Shown: positions 24,167 through 36,026 of the stretch, piece by piece
Layout of the letters: each line of letters opens with the position of its first letter
Numbering within the stretch: position 1 is the stretch's first letter
Source: Metarhizobium sp964253915
GTDB taxonomy: Bacteria > Pseudomonadota > Alphaproteobacteria > Rhizobiales > Rhizobiaceae
Reading direction: 5' to 3'
NCBI RefSeq assembly: GCF_964253915.1
Contig: NZ_CAXUSG020000008.1
Span: forward strand, 62,001 to 126,000
DNA: 64,000 bases
Notes under the pieces: generated by a model
The model's database searches: none
The model's input: the letters and a program-made list of their open reading frames with translations, nothing else
Told to the model about the DNA's origin: nothing
Made by a program: the position numbers and the translations under genes

Positions 24167-25123
24167 ATGAAAAAACTTGTCGTGGCGGGGATGCTCGGTT
24201 TCGCAGCGCTTTGCGGCCTGCAGGCGACGGCGCATTCCATGCCGCTCTTGGTGCCCCACGCACCAGTGAAAACAGGAGATGCGCGCCAACCTCTGATTCT
24301 CGTTCAGAGTGCCGATCCGACGATCCGCATCCAGGAACTCGAAGAGCAGATCCGCACGCTCAACGGCCGCATCGAGGAGATGAGCTTCCAGCTTCTCCAG
24401 ATGCAGGAGCAACAGCGCAAGACCCAGGAAGACAACGAGTTCCGCTTCCAGGAACTTGAAAAGAAGAGCGGCAAGAAGACCGGCTCGCTCGAGACGACCG
24501 GAACGCCGGAAACCGACGTGACGACGATCATCGAGCAGAACCAGGCGACCCCTGGCGCAGACGCCGGCAACGACACGACGGCGAGCACGGCGACCGGGCA
24601 ATCCCAGGAGACGCTCGGTTCCATCGAACTCGACAGCAACGGCAATCCGCTGCGGGCCACCATCAACGAGAATGCCGACAACGGCTCGGGCACCGCGCCC
24701 GCGACCGGCACCGGTGCGACGCAGGAAACTGCGTCGCTCGGCAGCGAGGCCGAGGCCTATCAGGCTGCCTACGGCCATGTGCTTTCCGGCGATTACAGCC
24801 TGGCCGAACAGGAATTCCAGAGCTACATCAACCAGTATCCGTCCAGCGCCAAGATCGCCGACGCCAATTTCTGGCTGGGCGAGGCCCTCTATTCGCAGGG
24901 CAAATACAACGAATCGGCTAAGACCTTCCTGAATGCCCACCAGACCTATGGCAAGTCGCCGAAGGCGCCGGAAATGCTGCTGAAGCTCGGCATGTCGCTG
25001 GCAGCACTCGACAACCGCGATACGGCTTGCGCCACGCTGCGAGAAGTCAGCAAGCGTTATCCCAAGGCATCCCGCGCGGTGATCAACAAGGTCGCCTCGG
25101 AGCAGAAGCGTCTGAGCTGCTGA
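24167..25123 (+). CDS. cpoB: Tol-Pal-associated periplasmic protein CpoB (YbgF)
   Basis: About 318 residues: signal peptide (MKKLVVAGMLGFAALCGL, cleavage near AHS), a short coiled coil (RIQELEEQIRTLNGRIEEM), a Thr/Gly-rich variable linker, and C-terminal TPR repeats (AYQAAYGHVLSGDYSLAEQ, YPSSAKIADANFWLGEALY). CpoB coordinates peptidoglycan synthesis with outer-membrane constriction. AGGA 9 bases upstream favours ATG at 24167; 24149 is an alternative. Its position after pal is the canonical one. Confidence 0.9.
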   Translation: MKKLVVAGMLGFAALCGLQATAHSMPLLVPHAPVKTGDARQPLILVQSADPTIRIQELEEQIRTLNGRIEEMSFQLLQMQEQQRKTQEDNEFRFQELEKKSGKKTGSLETTGTPETDVTTIIEQNQATPGADAGNDTTASTATGQSQETLGSIELDSNGNPLRATINENADNGSGTAPATGTGATQETASLGSEAEAYQAAYGHVLSGDYSLAEQEFQSYINQYPSSAKIADANFWLGEALYSQGKYNESAKTFLNAHQTYGKSPKAPEMLLKLGMSLAALDNRDTACATLREVSKRYPKASRAVINKVASEQKRLSC

Positions 25124-25139
25124 TTGCGGCCGGCTGACA

Positions 25140-26486
25140 TTGTCCGACTATCAAACGCCGCAGGCTCCGATCGACGCCCTGCTGAACGCCATTCGCAAGC
25201 CCGCACATCTGCTTGTCGCCATTTCCGGCGGCAGTGATTCCACCGGCCTCCTCGTGCTGCTTCATGGCGCGCTGCAGTCCGGCCTTTATCCGCATATTTC
25301 CCTTTCCGCCGCCACCGTCGATCATCGCCTGCGCGCCGCCTCCGCCTCGGAAGCACGTCAGGTCGCTGTGTTATGCGCCCGTCTCGGGATTGCGCATGTC
25401 ACCAAGGTTTGGCGCGATGACAAGCCGGCGCACGGCCTGTCCGCTGCCGCGCGGCAGGCGCGTTACCAGCTTCTCTGTGAAGCCGCAGACGAGTTTGGGG
25501 CAAGCGCCATCCTCTCCGCCCACACCGCCGACGACCAGGCGGAAACCGTGGCGATGCGGGCGGCCCGCAACGCTTCGCCGGTCAATTCCGGTCTTTCCGG
25601 CATGGCATCCGCAGTGTTGCTGCTGCGCCGCCACTGGCTGCTGCGACCCTTGCTGGCCTGCCGTCGCGCCGATATCCGCACGGCGTTGGACGCCGCCGGC
25701 ATCGGCTGGATCGACGATCCCTCGAATATCGACCCGGCCTATGAACGCGCCCGCATCCGCGCTTCCCTTGCCGCGGATGGGGAACAGGTTTTTTCCGACC
25801 GTGGCCTGCAATCCCGGACAGCCTTGTCGCAAGCGGCGGCGGCCTTTCTTGAGCGGCACCTGAGTGTCACGGCATCCGTGGTTGCCAGTCTGAGCCGCGA
25901 GGCGCTTGCCTGCACCGACCGGCAAACCCGCCGCTACGCCCTCAATGCCGTCGCAGCAGCCATCGGCGGCCGGGCGCATGGTCTGGCGCTGGAGCCCATG
26001 GATCGGCTCCTGGCCATGCTCGACGGCGGGGATGCAGCAAGGATGACCGCCGGCCGGGTGGTTTTCGATCTCCGGCGCGACAGCCTGCATATGACACGCG
26101 AGAGCCGCGATATTTTGCCGCTGCGCATCGAATCCGGCGGTGAAGCGATCTGGGACGATCGTTTCCGTATTCGCAACGGCAGCGGCGAAGCGCTGCTCAT
26201 CGAAAGCGCCGGGCAGGGCGCAGACCGGCATCTCTTCGCCGGCCTGCCGCCCGCCGTGGCAAGGCGCGCCTCCGTGGCGCTGCCGCTGGTTCGTACTGGA
26301 AACATTGCGTTTCCGCTTTCGGCGGGGGGAGGCGGCGGCTTGATCGAGGCGGAAGTTTTTCTCGGCGCCTACGACCGTTTTTTGCCATTGTTTGACCGTA
26401 AACTGGCAAATGTCCTGGCGCTTCGTCTTGGTCGCGGTGAATATGCGTTACCGTTTCACGACTTGTTGACGGAAAACGCATGTTGA
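25140..26486 (+). CDS. tilS: tRNA(Ile)-lysidine synthase
   Basis: ATP-dependent enzyme that converts C34 of tRNA-Ile(CAU) to lysidine, changing codon reading from AUG to AUA. 448 residues with the PP-loop AISGGSDSTGLLVLL near residue 30, and TilS motifs SAHTADDQAET and AGIGWIDDPSNIDPAYERARIR. TTG at 25140 is taken as start, 16 bases after cpoB; a weak ribosome site makes this uncertain. Next gene is ftsH, the usual tilS-ftsH order. Confidence 0.92.
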   Translation: MSDYQTPQAPIDALLNAIRKPAHLLVAISGGSDSTGLLVLLHGALQSGLYPHISLSAATVDHRLRAASASEARQVAVLCARLGIAHVTKVWRDDKPAHGLSAAARQARYQLLCEAADEFGASAILSAHTADDQAETVAMRAARNASPVNSGLSGMASAVLLLRRHWLLRPLLACRRADIRTALDAAGIGWIDDPSNIDPAYERARIRASLAADGEQVFSDRGLQSRTALSQAAAAFLERHLSVTASVVASLSREALACTDRQTRRYALNAVAAAIGGRAHGLALEPMDRLLAMLDGGDAARMTAGRVVFDLRRDSLHMTRESRDILPLRIESGGEAIWDDRFRIRNGSGEALLIESAGQGADRHLFAGLPPAVARRASVALPLVRTGNIAFPLSAGGGGGLIEAEVFLGAYDRFLPLFDRKLANVLALRLGRGEYALPFHDLLTENAC

Positions 26487-26498
26487 CTTGCAGTTTGC

Positions 26499-26526
26499 CT
26501 TGGCAATAACGGGCCGCAACCCTATG
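26499..26526 (+). promoter_or_regulatory. Candidate heat-shock (RpoH-type) promoter of ftsH
   Basis: CTTGGC (26499-26504), a 16-base spacer and CCTATG (26521-26526) resemble the alphaproteobacterial sigma32 pattern CTTGAA-N16/17-CCATAT. It lies about 55 bases before the ftsH start. The -10 region is also a near-palindrome (CCTAT-GT-TATAGG). Confidence 0.4.
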
Positions 26527-26584
26527 TTATAGGCAAGTCCTGTGCCTGCGCATCAGGTGGACGATTCAGGTTCCGGGGAGTTCA

Positions 26585-28525
<1,941 letters not shown>

Positions 28526-28842
28526 TACGCATCGCATCGTTCTGAAAGCCGCCCGGTCCCTTAGGCCGGGCGGTTTTGTTTTGTCCGGCTCTGGGCGGGA
28601 TACCCGCGCCGCGGCCAGCTTGCGATAAGTAACGCGATGTAATGGATATTGACGTTATTTGACGTGCCGATGCTCGCGCTTTGTGGCATGACAGCGCCGA
28701 TAACAGGCGGAATGCATGCATTTTCCGCCGCTCACAGACGCATGGAAGCCGTGCCGGCGCCAGACACCGTTGTTGTCGATGGCGCCCATGCGCCCACAAC
28801 CGGCGCACCCGATGCAGGTGCGCCCCATTTCGAGGGTAGACT
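28526..28842. other. 317-base gap between ftsH and glmM
   Basis: It holds the ftsH terminator and then the leader of glmM. TTGACG occurs twice near 28654-28670, possible -35 elements. A GC-rich stretch with small inverted repeats lies at 28750-28825. No convincing gene seen. Confidence 0.5.
28545..28582 (+). terminator. Terminator after ftsH
   Basis: CCGCCCGG/CCGGGCGG stem preceded by AAAG and followed by TTTTGTTTTG. Confidence 0.88.
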
Positions 28843-30195
28843 ATGAAGCGTCGCTATTTTGGCACCGACGGTATTCGCGGACAATCCAACACGCTCCCGA
28901 TGACGCCCGATCTCGCCATGCGGGTCGGCATCGCCGTCGGCACGATCTTTCGCCGCGGCACCCATCGCCACCGCGTGGTGATCGGCAAGGACACGCGCCT
29001 TTCCGGCTACATGCTCGAAAACGCCATGGTGGCGGGTTTTACCGCAGCCGGCGTCGATGCCTTCGTTCTCGGCCCGATCCCGACGCCTGCCGTCGCCATG
29101 CTCACCCGCTCGCTGCGCTGCGATATCGGCGTGATGATTTCCGCTTCGCATAATCCTTATGAGGACAATGGCATCAAGCTGTTCGGTCCGGATGGTTACA
29201 AGTTGTCTGACGAAATCGAGATGCAGATCGAGGATCTGCTCGAGAAGGATCTGTCCGGCCAGCTTGCCAAGTCCGACGACATCGGCCGGGCGAAACGGAT
29301 CGACGGCGTCCATGACCGCTACATCGAATTCGCCAAGCGTACCCTGCCGCGCGACGTGACGCTGAAAGGCCTGCGGGTAGCAATCGACTGCGCCAACGGG
29401 GCCGCCTACAAGGTCGCTCCCGCCGTGTTGTGGGAACTCGGCGCCGACGTCGTCACCATCGGCGATACGCCGAACGGCACCAACATCAACCTCGATTGCG
29501 GCTCGACCCATCCGGCAGCACTGCAGAAGAAGCTGCACGAAGTGCGCGCCGACATCGGCATCGCGCTGGACGGCGATGCCGACCGGGTGATCATCGTCGA
29601 TGAAACCGGCACGATCGTCGACGGTGATCAGCTGATGGCCGTGGTGGCCGAAAGCTGGGCCGACGACCAGATCCTCAAGGGCGGCGGCATCGTCGCCACC
29701 GTCATGTCCAACCTCGGGCTCGAACGTTTCCTCGACGGCAAGGGCCTGACGCTGGCACGCACCAAGGTCGGCGACCGCTATGTCGTCGAGCACATGCGCC
29801 AGAACAATTTCAACGTCGGCGGCGAGCAATCCGGCCATATCGTGCTCTCGGATTTCGGCACCACCGGTGACGGCCTTGTCGCCGCCCTGCAGATCCTTGC
29901 CTGCGTCAAGCGCTCCGGCAAGACGGTGAGCGAAGTGTGCCGGCGCTTCGAGCCGGTGCCGCAGCTGCTGCGCAACGTCCGCATTTCCGGCGGCAAGCCG
30001 CTGGAGGACAGCATCGTCAAGCAGGCGATCGCCGATGCCGAAAGCGAACTGGCCCGCTCCGGCCGCCTCGTCATCCGCCCGTCCGGAACCGAGCCGCTGA
30101 TCCGCGTCATGGCCGAAGGCGACGACCGCAGCCAGATCGAGCGCATCGTCAACGATCTCGTCGGCGTCATCGCCAACGTGCGGACGGCTGCCTGA
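28843..30195 (+). CDS. glmM: Phosphoglucosamine mutase
   Basis: Isomerises glucosamine-6-phosphate to glucosamine-1-phosphate for UDP-GlcNAc, hence peptidoglycan and LPS. 450 residues; phosphorylated Ser102 in MISASHNPYEDNG, metal loop DGDADR, sugar-binding GGEQSGHI and phosphate-binding RPSGTEPLIRVM at the C-terminus. The start MKRRYFGTDGIRG is canonical. ftsH-glmM linkage is widespread in proteobacteria. Confidence 0.97.
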   Translation: MKRRYFGTDGIRGQSNTLPMTPDLAMRVGIAVGTIFRRGTHRHRVVIGKDTRLSGYMLENAMVAGFTAAGVDAFVLGPIPTPAVAMLTRSLRCDIGVMISASHNPYEDNGIKLFGPDGYKLSDEIEMQIEDLLEKDLSGQLAKSDDIGRAKRIDGVHDRYIEFAKRTLPRDVTLKGLRVAIDCANGAAYKVAPAVLWELGADVVTIGDTPNGTNINLDCGSTHPAALQKKLHEVRADIGIALDGDADRVIIVDETGTIVDGDQLMAVVAESWADDQILKGGGIVATVMSNLGLERFLDGKGLTLARTKVGDRYVVEHMRQNNFNVGGEQSGHIVLSDFGTTGDGLVAALQILACVKRSGKTVSEVCRRFEPVPQLLRNVRISGGKPLEDSIVKQAIADAESELARSGRLVIRPSGTEPLIRVMAEGDDRSQIERIVNDLVGVIANVRTAA

Positions 30196-30209
30196 GAACG
30201 ATATCCACG

Positions 30210-30236
30210 ACGGGCGGCCCGAAAGGCCGTCCGTTG
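30210..30236 (+). terminator. Hairpin after glmM, probable terminator
   Basis: Ten-pair stem ACGGGCGGCC/GGCCGTCCGT (one G-T pair) with loop CGAAA, but only two T follow. It abuts the RIME-like repeat. Confidence 0.5.
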
Positions 30237-30338
30237 AGAGCAATTCCAGCAAAAGTGCGGAGCGGTTTTGCGTCCGGAATTGCGTAGAAACAAGGCGATA
30301 GAGTGTTTTCGCGTTTCAGAGAAATGCGGAGATGCTCT
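30237..30338. repeat. RIME-like palindromic intergenic repeat, copy 1
   Basis: 102-base element starting AGAGCAATTCCAGCAAAAGT and ending GCGGAGATGCTCT, so its ends are inverted repeats (AGAGCA/TGCTCT). Each half also contains a smaller palindrome: CAATTCC...GGAATTG, and CGCGTTTC...GAAATGCG. A copy of identical length lies at 38492-38593, and a half copy at 50957-51005. It matches my memory of the rhizobial RIME element. The remainder of this 350-base gap is the leader of the porin gene, with AT-rich sequence. Confidence 0.8.
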
Positions 30339-30547
30339 GGCGTCCGCGCATGGACGGTTGGATTTCCCGTTCATCTTTCGTCAATCAGTATTCGCTGCGT
30401 ATTTTTAACCAGCTTCGTTAGCAACTCGAAGCCTTCGGTGAGATCTTTTAATCGGCTTTTAACCTTTACGCTTCATTATCCATAACGAATTGGAAATATT
30501 GGCCGGTTTCGACCCCGCCAATGACAAACGGACCTGGAGTTGAAGCT

Positions 30548-31399
30548 ATGAAGATGAGCGTGTTCGGCGCATTCGCCGTCTTACTCGTGAGTACCTCTGC
30601 CTTCGCGGCTGATCTTTATCAGCCCGAGCCGATACAGCCGATCGAAGAGCCGCCGGTGACCGTGGTGGAAGCCAGCGGTTGGTATCTGCGCGGCGATGCC
30701 GGCTACTCGTTCAACCACCTGCGTGGTGCCAAGTACTTCCAGGGCTCGAACAGCTATGAGCGCGATTTCGATCACGCATCCTTGCGCGACGCCTTCACGC
30801 TCGGCGCCGGTGTCGGTTATCAGGTCAATCGCTACCTGCGCACCGACTTGACGTTCGATTACATGTTCCGCTCGAAGTTCAACGGCTCGACCAGCGGCGG
30901 CGGATCGGATTTCGGTGCCTGCGTCGTGGCCTGCACCTCGAAGGACGTTGCCTCGCTGACGGCATTCAGCCTGCTCGCAAACGCCTATGTCGATGTCGGT
31001 ACCTGGGGTTCGGTCACGCCTTACGTCGGTGCCGGTATCGGTGGTACCTACGTGAAGTGGAACAAGCTGAAGAACACGTCGTGCTCCGACAGCGATCCGA
31101 CGAACTGCGATGGCACGGTCGAGCATGGCGGCAAGGGCAGCTGGCGCTTCACCTACGCCCTGATGGCCGGTGCTTCGGTCGACGTCACCTGCAACATCAA
31201 GGCCGATGTCGGCTACCGTTTCCGCCACGTCGATGGCGGCAAGATGTTCGGTTACGCCTCGAACGGCGGCCCGGGCTACGACAAGGGCTTCACCTCGCAT
31301 GAAGGCCGTGTCGGCATGCGCTACATCTTCAACGGTTGCGCCGAGCAGGCCTATATCCCGCCGGCGGACATTCCGCTGCAGCAGCCGGTCTACAAGTAA
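30548..31399 (+). CDS. Outer-membrane beta-barrel (porin-family) protein
   Basis: 283 residues with a clear signal peptide (cleavage after SAFA at about residue 20), a Pro/Glu-rich start (YQPEPIQPIEEPP) and alternating strands typical of the Omp25/RopB-like eight-stranded family: GWYLRGDAGYSF, LGAGVGYQVNRYLRTDLTF, TPYVGAGIGGTYVKW, GSWRFTYALMAGASV and a terminal GRVGMRYIF. Ribosome site GGAG. Paralogue of the next gene downstream; probably a structural outer-membrane protein. Confidence 0.88.
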   Translation: MKMSVFGAFAVLLVSTSAFAADLYQPEPIQPIEEPPVTVVEASGWYLRGDAGYSFNHLRGAKYFQGSNSYERDFDHASLRDAFTLGAGVGYQVNRYLRTDLTFDYMFRSKFNGSTSGGGSDFGACVVACTSKDVASLTAFSLLANAYVDVGTWGSVTPYVGAGIGGTYVKWNKLKNTSCSDSDPTNCDGTVEHGGKGSWRFTYALMAGASVDVTCNIKADVGYRFRHVDGGKMFGYASNGGPGYDKGFTSHEGRVGMRYIFNGCAEQAYIPPADIPLQQPVYK

Positions 31400-31419
31400 T
31401 CGACTGCCATATACATTTA

Positions 31420-31456
31420 AAAAAAAGCCGTCCGGATCTCCTCCGGGCGGCTTTTT
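31420..31456 (+). terminator. Terminator after the first porin gene
   Basis: AAAAAGCCG...CGGCTTTTT stem with inner CCGG/CCGG pairs. It separates the two paralogues into different transcripts. Confidence 0.88.
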
Positions 31457-31563
31457 CGCGTCGGCGCGCGTGTTTCGCAAAGCTTAAGGAACATGCTTAA
31501 CGGGTCGTTAACCGAACAGGATCATAGTTAATGCAGTTCTAATTTTAAAACGGGATAGCTGCG

Positions 31564-32379
31564 ATGATCCGGTCCTGCGCATTTCTCACAGCGGCGCTTC
31601 TGACCTTCGGCCTCGGCGACGGCGCGCGTGCAGCCGACGAGGTGCCGGATCTGTTCGCTCCCGAAATCACCACGACCGCGACGGCGGCCGGCTGGTATCT
31701 GCGCGGCGATGTCGGTTACACCGGCTGGACCGGCGACGAGGGGGCCGATTACACCGTCTACGACGCGGGTGGCGCGGCTACGGGACGGGGCGGTTTCGAC
31801 GATAGCCGTTTCTCCCATCCGGTCTCTTACGGCCTGGGTGTCGGTTACCAGTTCAACGACATGTTCCGTGCCGATGTGACGGCGGAGACTTTCCGCGACC
31901 GGTTCAACAGCAACACGGATTTCGGCGGTCCCTGCGTTGCCGGTGCGGCGGCTGCGGCCTGCGGCTCGAGAAGCAGCGCGATCTATCGCGGCGTCGGCAT
32001 CCTGGCCAATGGGTATGTCGACCTCGGCACGGTCGTCGGCCTGACGCCCTATATCGGCGCCGGCGTCGGCGCGACGCAGCTTCGCTGGGGCGGTGTTTCC
32101 ACGACGGCCTATTGCGCCGATGGCGAGGTCAACTGCGTCGGTGGCGGCTCCGGCCGTTACGATGGCCGCAACAGCTGGCGTTTCACCTATGCGCTGATGG
32201 CCGGTGTTTCTTATGATGTCAGCGAACGGATCAAGCTCGACGTTGGCTATCGCTACAGCGATATCGCCGGCGGCGACATGTTCGGCGCGGCGCTGGACGG
32301 TGGCGGCCGCATTCGTGGCGATGACGACGGTTTCTCGCGCCATGAGATCCGCGCCGGCTTGCGCATCAGCCTCTGGTAG
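31564..32379 (+). CDS. Outer-membrane beta-barrel (porin-family) protein, paralogue
   Basis: 271 residues with a signal peptide ending near GARA|ADEVP. It shares with the preceding gene AGWYLRGDVGYTGW, GLGVGYQFNDMFRADVT, TPYIGAGVGATQLRW, SWRFTYALMAGVSYDV and a terminal aromatic LRISLW, as expected for an Omp25-like barrel ending in a BAM signal. The insert regions and loops differ strongly, so this is an old tandem duplication. It has its own leader after the terminator. Confidence 0.87.
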   Translation: MIRSCAFLTAALLTFGLGDGARAADEVPDLFAPEITTTATAAGWYLRGDVGYTGWTGDEGADYTVYDAGGAATGRGGFDDSRFSHPVSYGLGVGYQFNDMFRADVTAETFRDRFNSNTDFGGPCVAGAAAAACGSRSSAIYRGVGILANGYVDLGTVVGLTPYIGAGVGATQLRWGGVSTTAYCADGEVNCVGGGSGRYDGRNSWRFTYALMAGVSYDVSERIKLDVGYRYSDIAGGDMFGAALDGGGRIRGDDDGFSRHEIRAGLRISLW

Positions 32380-32637
32380 CCCTGGCCCGTCTTGTCGGCC
32401 TGCGCACGGCCAAGATCCCGTTCCGAAACGAATCACGGCTGGCGCGGTTCTTGTTGCTGCCCGGCAAGTTGTTGATATTTCAGAAATAAACCTTCCGGAA
32501 ATTTTGCCCGGACGGGGCGGTTCCGGCTGTTGTTAGGGCCTGATTAACCTTGGTTTCTCGCAGAATTGTCCTCGGGCCGCTTTCGCCTGCAACTGTTTCT
32601 CGGTCGCTGTAACGTCCGCTGCAGGAGGTGATTCGCG

Positions 32638-32871
32638 ATGATCATGCGACAGTGCATCTATGCCTATAGTCACATACAGACGGCGTTGCAGATCGCCACG
32701 GAGCAGCCGGAATGCGAGGCGCTGATCGCCCCGCTGACCCATGCGCTGGCGGAAATCCGTACGGTGCAGGGCAAGATCCAGCAGCATGTCCGGGTGAAGG
32801 ACAACGTCGTGCCATTGCGGGTGGCGGATTACGGCTCGACCAAGGCCGGAAATGACGCCGTCTCAAACTGA
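32638..32871 (+). CDS. Small hypothetical protein
   Basis: 77 residues (MIMRQCIYAYSHIQTALQI...). Perfect AGGAGG 9 bases before ATG 32638, which strongly supports translation. No signal peptide or known motif was recognised; the centre is helical and acidic. It lies alone between a porin gene and serC on the same strand. Confidence 0.6.
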   Translation: MIMRQCIYAYSHIQTALQIATEQPECEALIAPLTHALAEIRTVQGKIQQHVRVKDNVVPLRVADYGSTKAGNDAVSN

Positions 32872-32984
32872 AAAGGGGCGGGCTGCGGCAAAACCCATGT
32901 CGCAGTCCGCCAAAAAATTTTCCTTTTTGCGACTTTGCCGACTTGACTGTGACGGCTCATCTCTATAGCAACGGCGTCAGGACA

Positions 32985-33021
32985 CCTCTCCCTAACGAGA
33001 GGCTTCTATCTGGAAGGATAG
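32985..33021 (+). promoter_or_regulatory. serC leader RNA (two adjacent hairpins)
   Basis: CCTCTC/GAGAGG (32985-33002) and CTATC/GATAG (33006-33021) form two adjacent hairpins. The second loop, GGAAG, continues into GGAT and includes the ribosome site, and the start codon follows 3 bases later. This fits the serC leader motif known from alphaproteobacteria (Rfam serC). The second helix could mask or present the ribosome site; the mechanism is unproven. Confidence 0.7.
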
Positions 33022-33024
33022 CCA

Positions 33025-34203
<1,179 letters not shown>

Positions 34204-34274
34204 TTGTTGCGTCGGCTTCGCCCGCAAGGCGAAGCCCCATTCTTCCATCGTTGACAAATTTTCAGGAGGCCTTC

Positions 34275-35870
34275 ATGGCACCGCGCGTTCTCGTATCCGA
34301 CGAACTGTCGGAAACTGCCGTCCAGATTTTTCGCGATCGCGGCGTAGAGGTGGACTTCCAGCCGAAGCTCGGCAAGGACAAGGACAAGCTCGCCGAAATC
34401 ATCGGCAATTATGATGGTCTTGCCATCCGCTCCGCCACCAAGGCGACGGAAAAGCTGATCGCCAGCGCCACCAACCTCAAGGTCATTGGCCGCGCCGGCA
34501 TCGGTGTCGACAATGTCGATATCCCGGCCGCATCGCGCCGCGGCATCATCGTCATGAACACGCCGTTCGGCAACTCGATTACGACAGCCGAACACGCCAT
34601 CGCGCTGATGTTCGCGGTTGCCCGCCAGCTTCCGGCGGCCGATAGCTCGACGCAGGCCGGCAAGTGGGAAAAGTCGAAGTTCATGGGTGTCGAAATCACC
34701 GGCAAGACGCTTGGCGTCATCGGCGCCGGCAATATCGGCTCGATCGTCTGCTCGCGTGCCCTTGGCCTGCGCATGAACGTGCTGGCCTACGATCCCTTCC
34801 TGTCTGCTGAACGCGCCCAGGAAATGGGCGTCACCAAGGTCGAGCTCGACGAGTTGCTGGCCCAGGCGGATTTCATCACCCTGCACGTGCCGATGACCGA
34901 CAAGACGCGCGGCATCCTCAACAAGGAAGCGCTGGCCAAGACCAAGCCAGGCGTGCGCATCGTCAACTGCGCCCGCGGCGGTCTCGTCGATGAGGCGGCG
35001 CTTGCCGAAGCGCTGAAGTCTGGTCACGTCGCCGGCGCCGGCTTCGACGTTTTCGAAGTCGAGCCCGCCACCGAAAGCCCGCTCTTCGGCCTGCCGAACG
35101 TCGTCTGCACGCCGCATCTCGGCGCCTCGACCACGGAAGCGCAGGAAAACGTCGCCCTGCAGGTGGCCGAGCAGATGTCGGACTACCTGATGAAGGGTGC
35201 CGTCTCCAACGCCATCAACATGCCGTCGATCACTGCCGACGAAGCGCCGCGCCTGAAGCCGTTCATCAAGCTCGCCGACGTCCTCGGCGCCTTTGTCGGC
35301 CAGGTGACGGAAAGCGCCATCAAGGAAATCGAGATCCTCTACGATGGTGCCACCGCGACGATGAACACCAAGGCGCTGACCTCGGCGCTGCTCGCCGGCC
35401 TCATCCGCCCTCAGGTCGCCGACGTTAACATGGTTTCGGCGCCGGTGATGATCAAGGAAAAGGGTGTCATCCTCTCCGAAGTCAAGCGTGACAAGACCGG
35501 CGTCTATGACGGCTACATCAAGCTGACCGTGACCACCGCCAACCAGACGCGTTCGGTCGCCGGCACGGTGTTCTCGGATGGCAAGCCGCGCTTCATCCAG
35601 ATCAAGGGCATCAACATGGATGCGGATGTCGGTCAGCACATGATTTACATCTCCAACACCGACGTGCCCGGCATGATCGGCTTCATCGGCACGACGCTCG
35701 GCGAAGCCAAGGTCAACATCGCCAACTTCCAGCTCGGCCGCGACAAGCAGGGCGGCGATGCCATCGCACTGCTCTACGTCGATGGTGTCGTTACCGACGA
35801 GGTGCTGGACAAGCTGCGCTCCAACCCGGCGATCCGCCAGGCCAAGCTGTTGACCTTCAACATCGACTGA
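34275..35870 (+). CDS. serA: D-3-phosphoglycerate dehydrogenase
   Basis: First step of serine synthesis. 531 residues, the long form: NAD domain (GVIGAGNIGSIVCSRALGL), catalytic Arg/Glu/His in NCARGGLVDE, FDVFEVEPA and TPHLGASTTEAQ, an intervening domain, and a C-terminal ACT domain (MIYISNTDVPGMIGFIGTTL) likely to sense serine. AGGAGG before ATG 34275. The upstream in-frame ATG at 34146 lies inside serC and is rejected. Confidence 0.97.
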   Translation: MAPRVLVSDELSETAVQIFRDRGVEVDFQPKLGKDKDKLAEIIGNYDGLAIRSATKATEKLIASATNLKVIGRAGIGVDNVDIPAASRRGIIVMNTPFGNSITTAEHAIALMFAVARQLPAADSSTQAGKWEKSKFMGVEITGKTLGVIGAGNIGSIVCSRALGLRMNVLAYDPFLSAERAQEMGVTKVELDELLAQADFITLHVPMTDKTRGILNKEALAKTKPGVRIVNCARGGLVDEAALAEALKSGHVAGAGFDVFEVEPATESPLFGLPNVVCTPHLGASTTEAQENVALQVAEQMSDYLMKGAVSNAINMPSITADEAPRLKPFIKLADVLGAFVGQVTESAIKEIEILYDGATATMNTKALTSALLAGLIRPQVADVNMVSAPVMIKEKGVILSEVKRDKTGVYDGYIKLTVTTANQTRSVAGTVFSDGKPRFIQIKGINMDADVGQHMIYISNTDVPGMIGFIGTTLGEAKVNIANFQLGRDKQGGDAIALLYVDGVVTDEVLDKLRSNPAIRQAKLLTFNID

Positions 35871-35898
35871 TCGCCTTTTCCTCCCAGGGAATTTTCGG

Positions 35899-35932
35899 AA
35901 CCCCGGCGCGTCGCTCGCGCCGGGGTTTTTGT
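35899..35932 (+). terminator. Terminator after serC-serA
   Basis: AACCCCGGCGCG/CGCGCCGGGGTT stem with TCGCT loop and T5 tail. Confidence 0.9.
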
Positions 35933-36026
35933 TTGCGAGCACGCGCATTCTCGTGCCGGCGATTGACAGGGCGGTTTGCGCCGCGCACTCTTTTTGCTGG
36001 CGCAAAACATCCATCAGGGGTCTCTC

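Noticed and set aside
32943..32969. TTGACT...CTATAG as the serC promoter
   Set aside because: The spacer is only 14-15 bases, too short to call with confidence.
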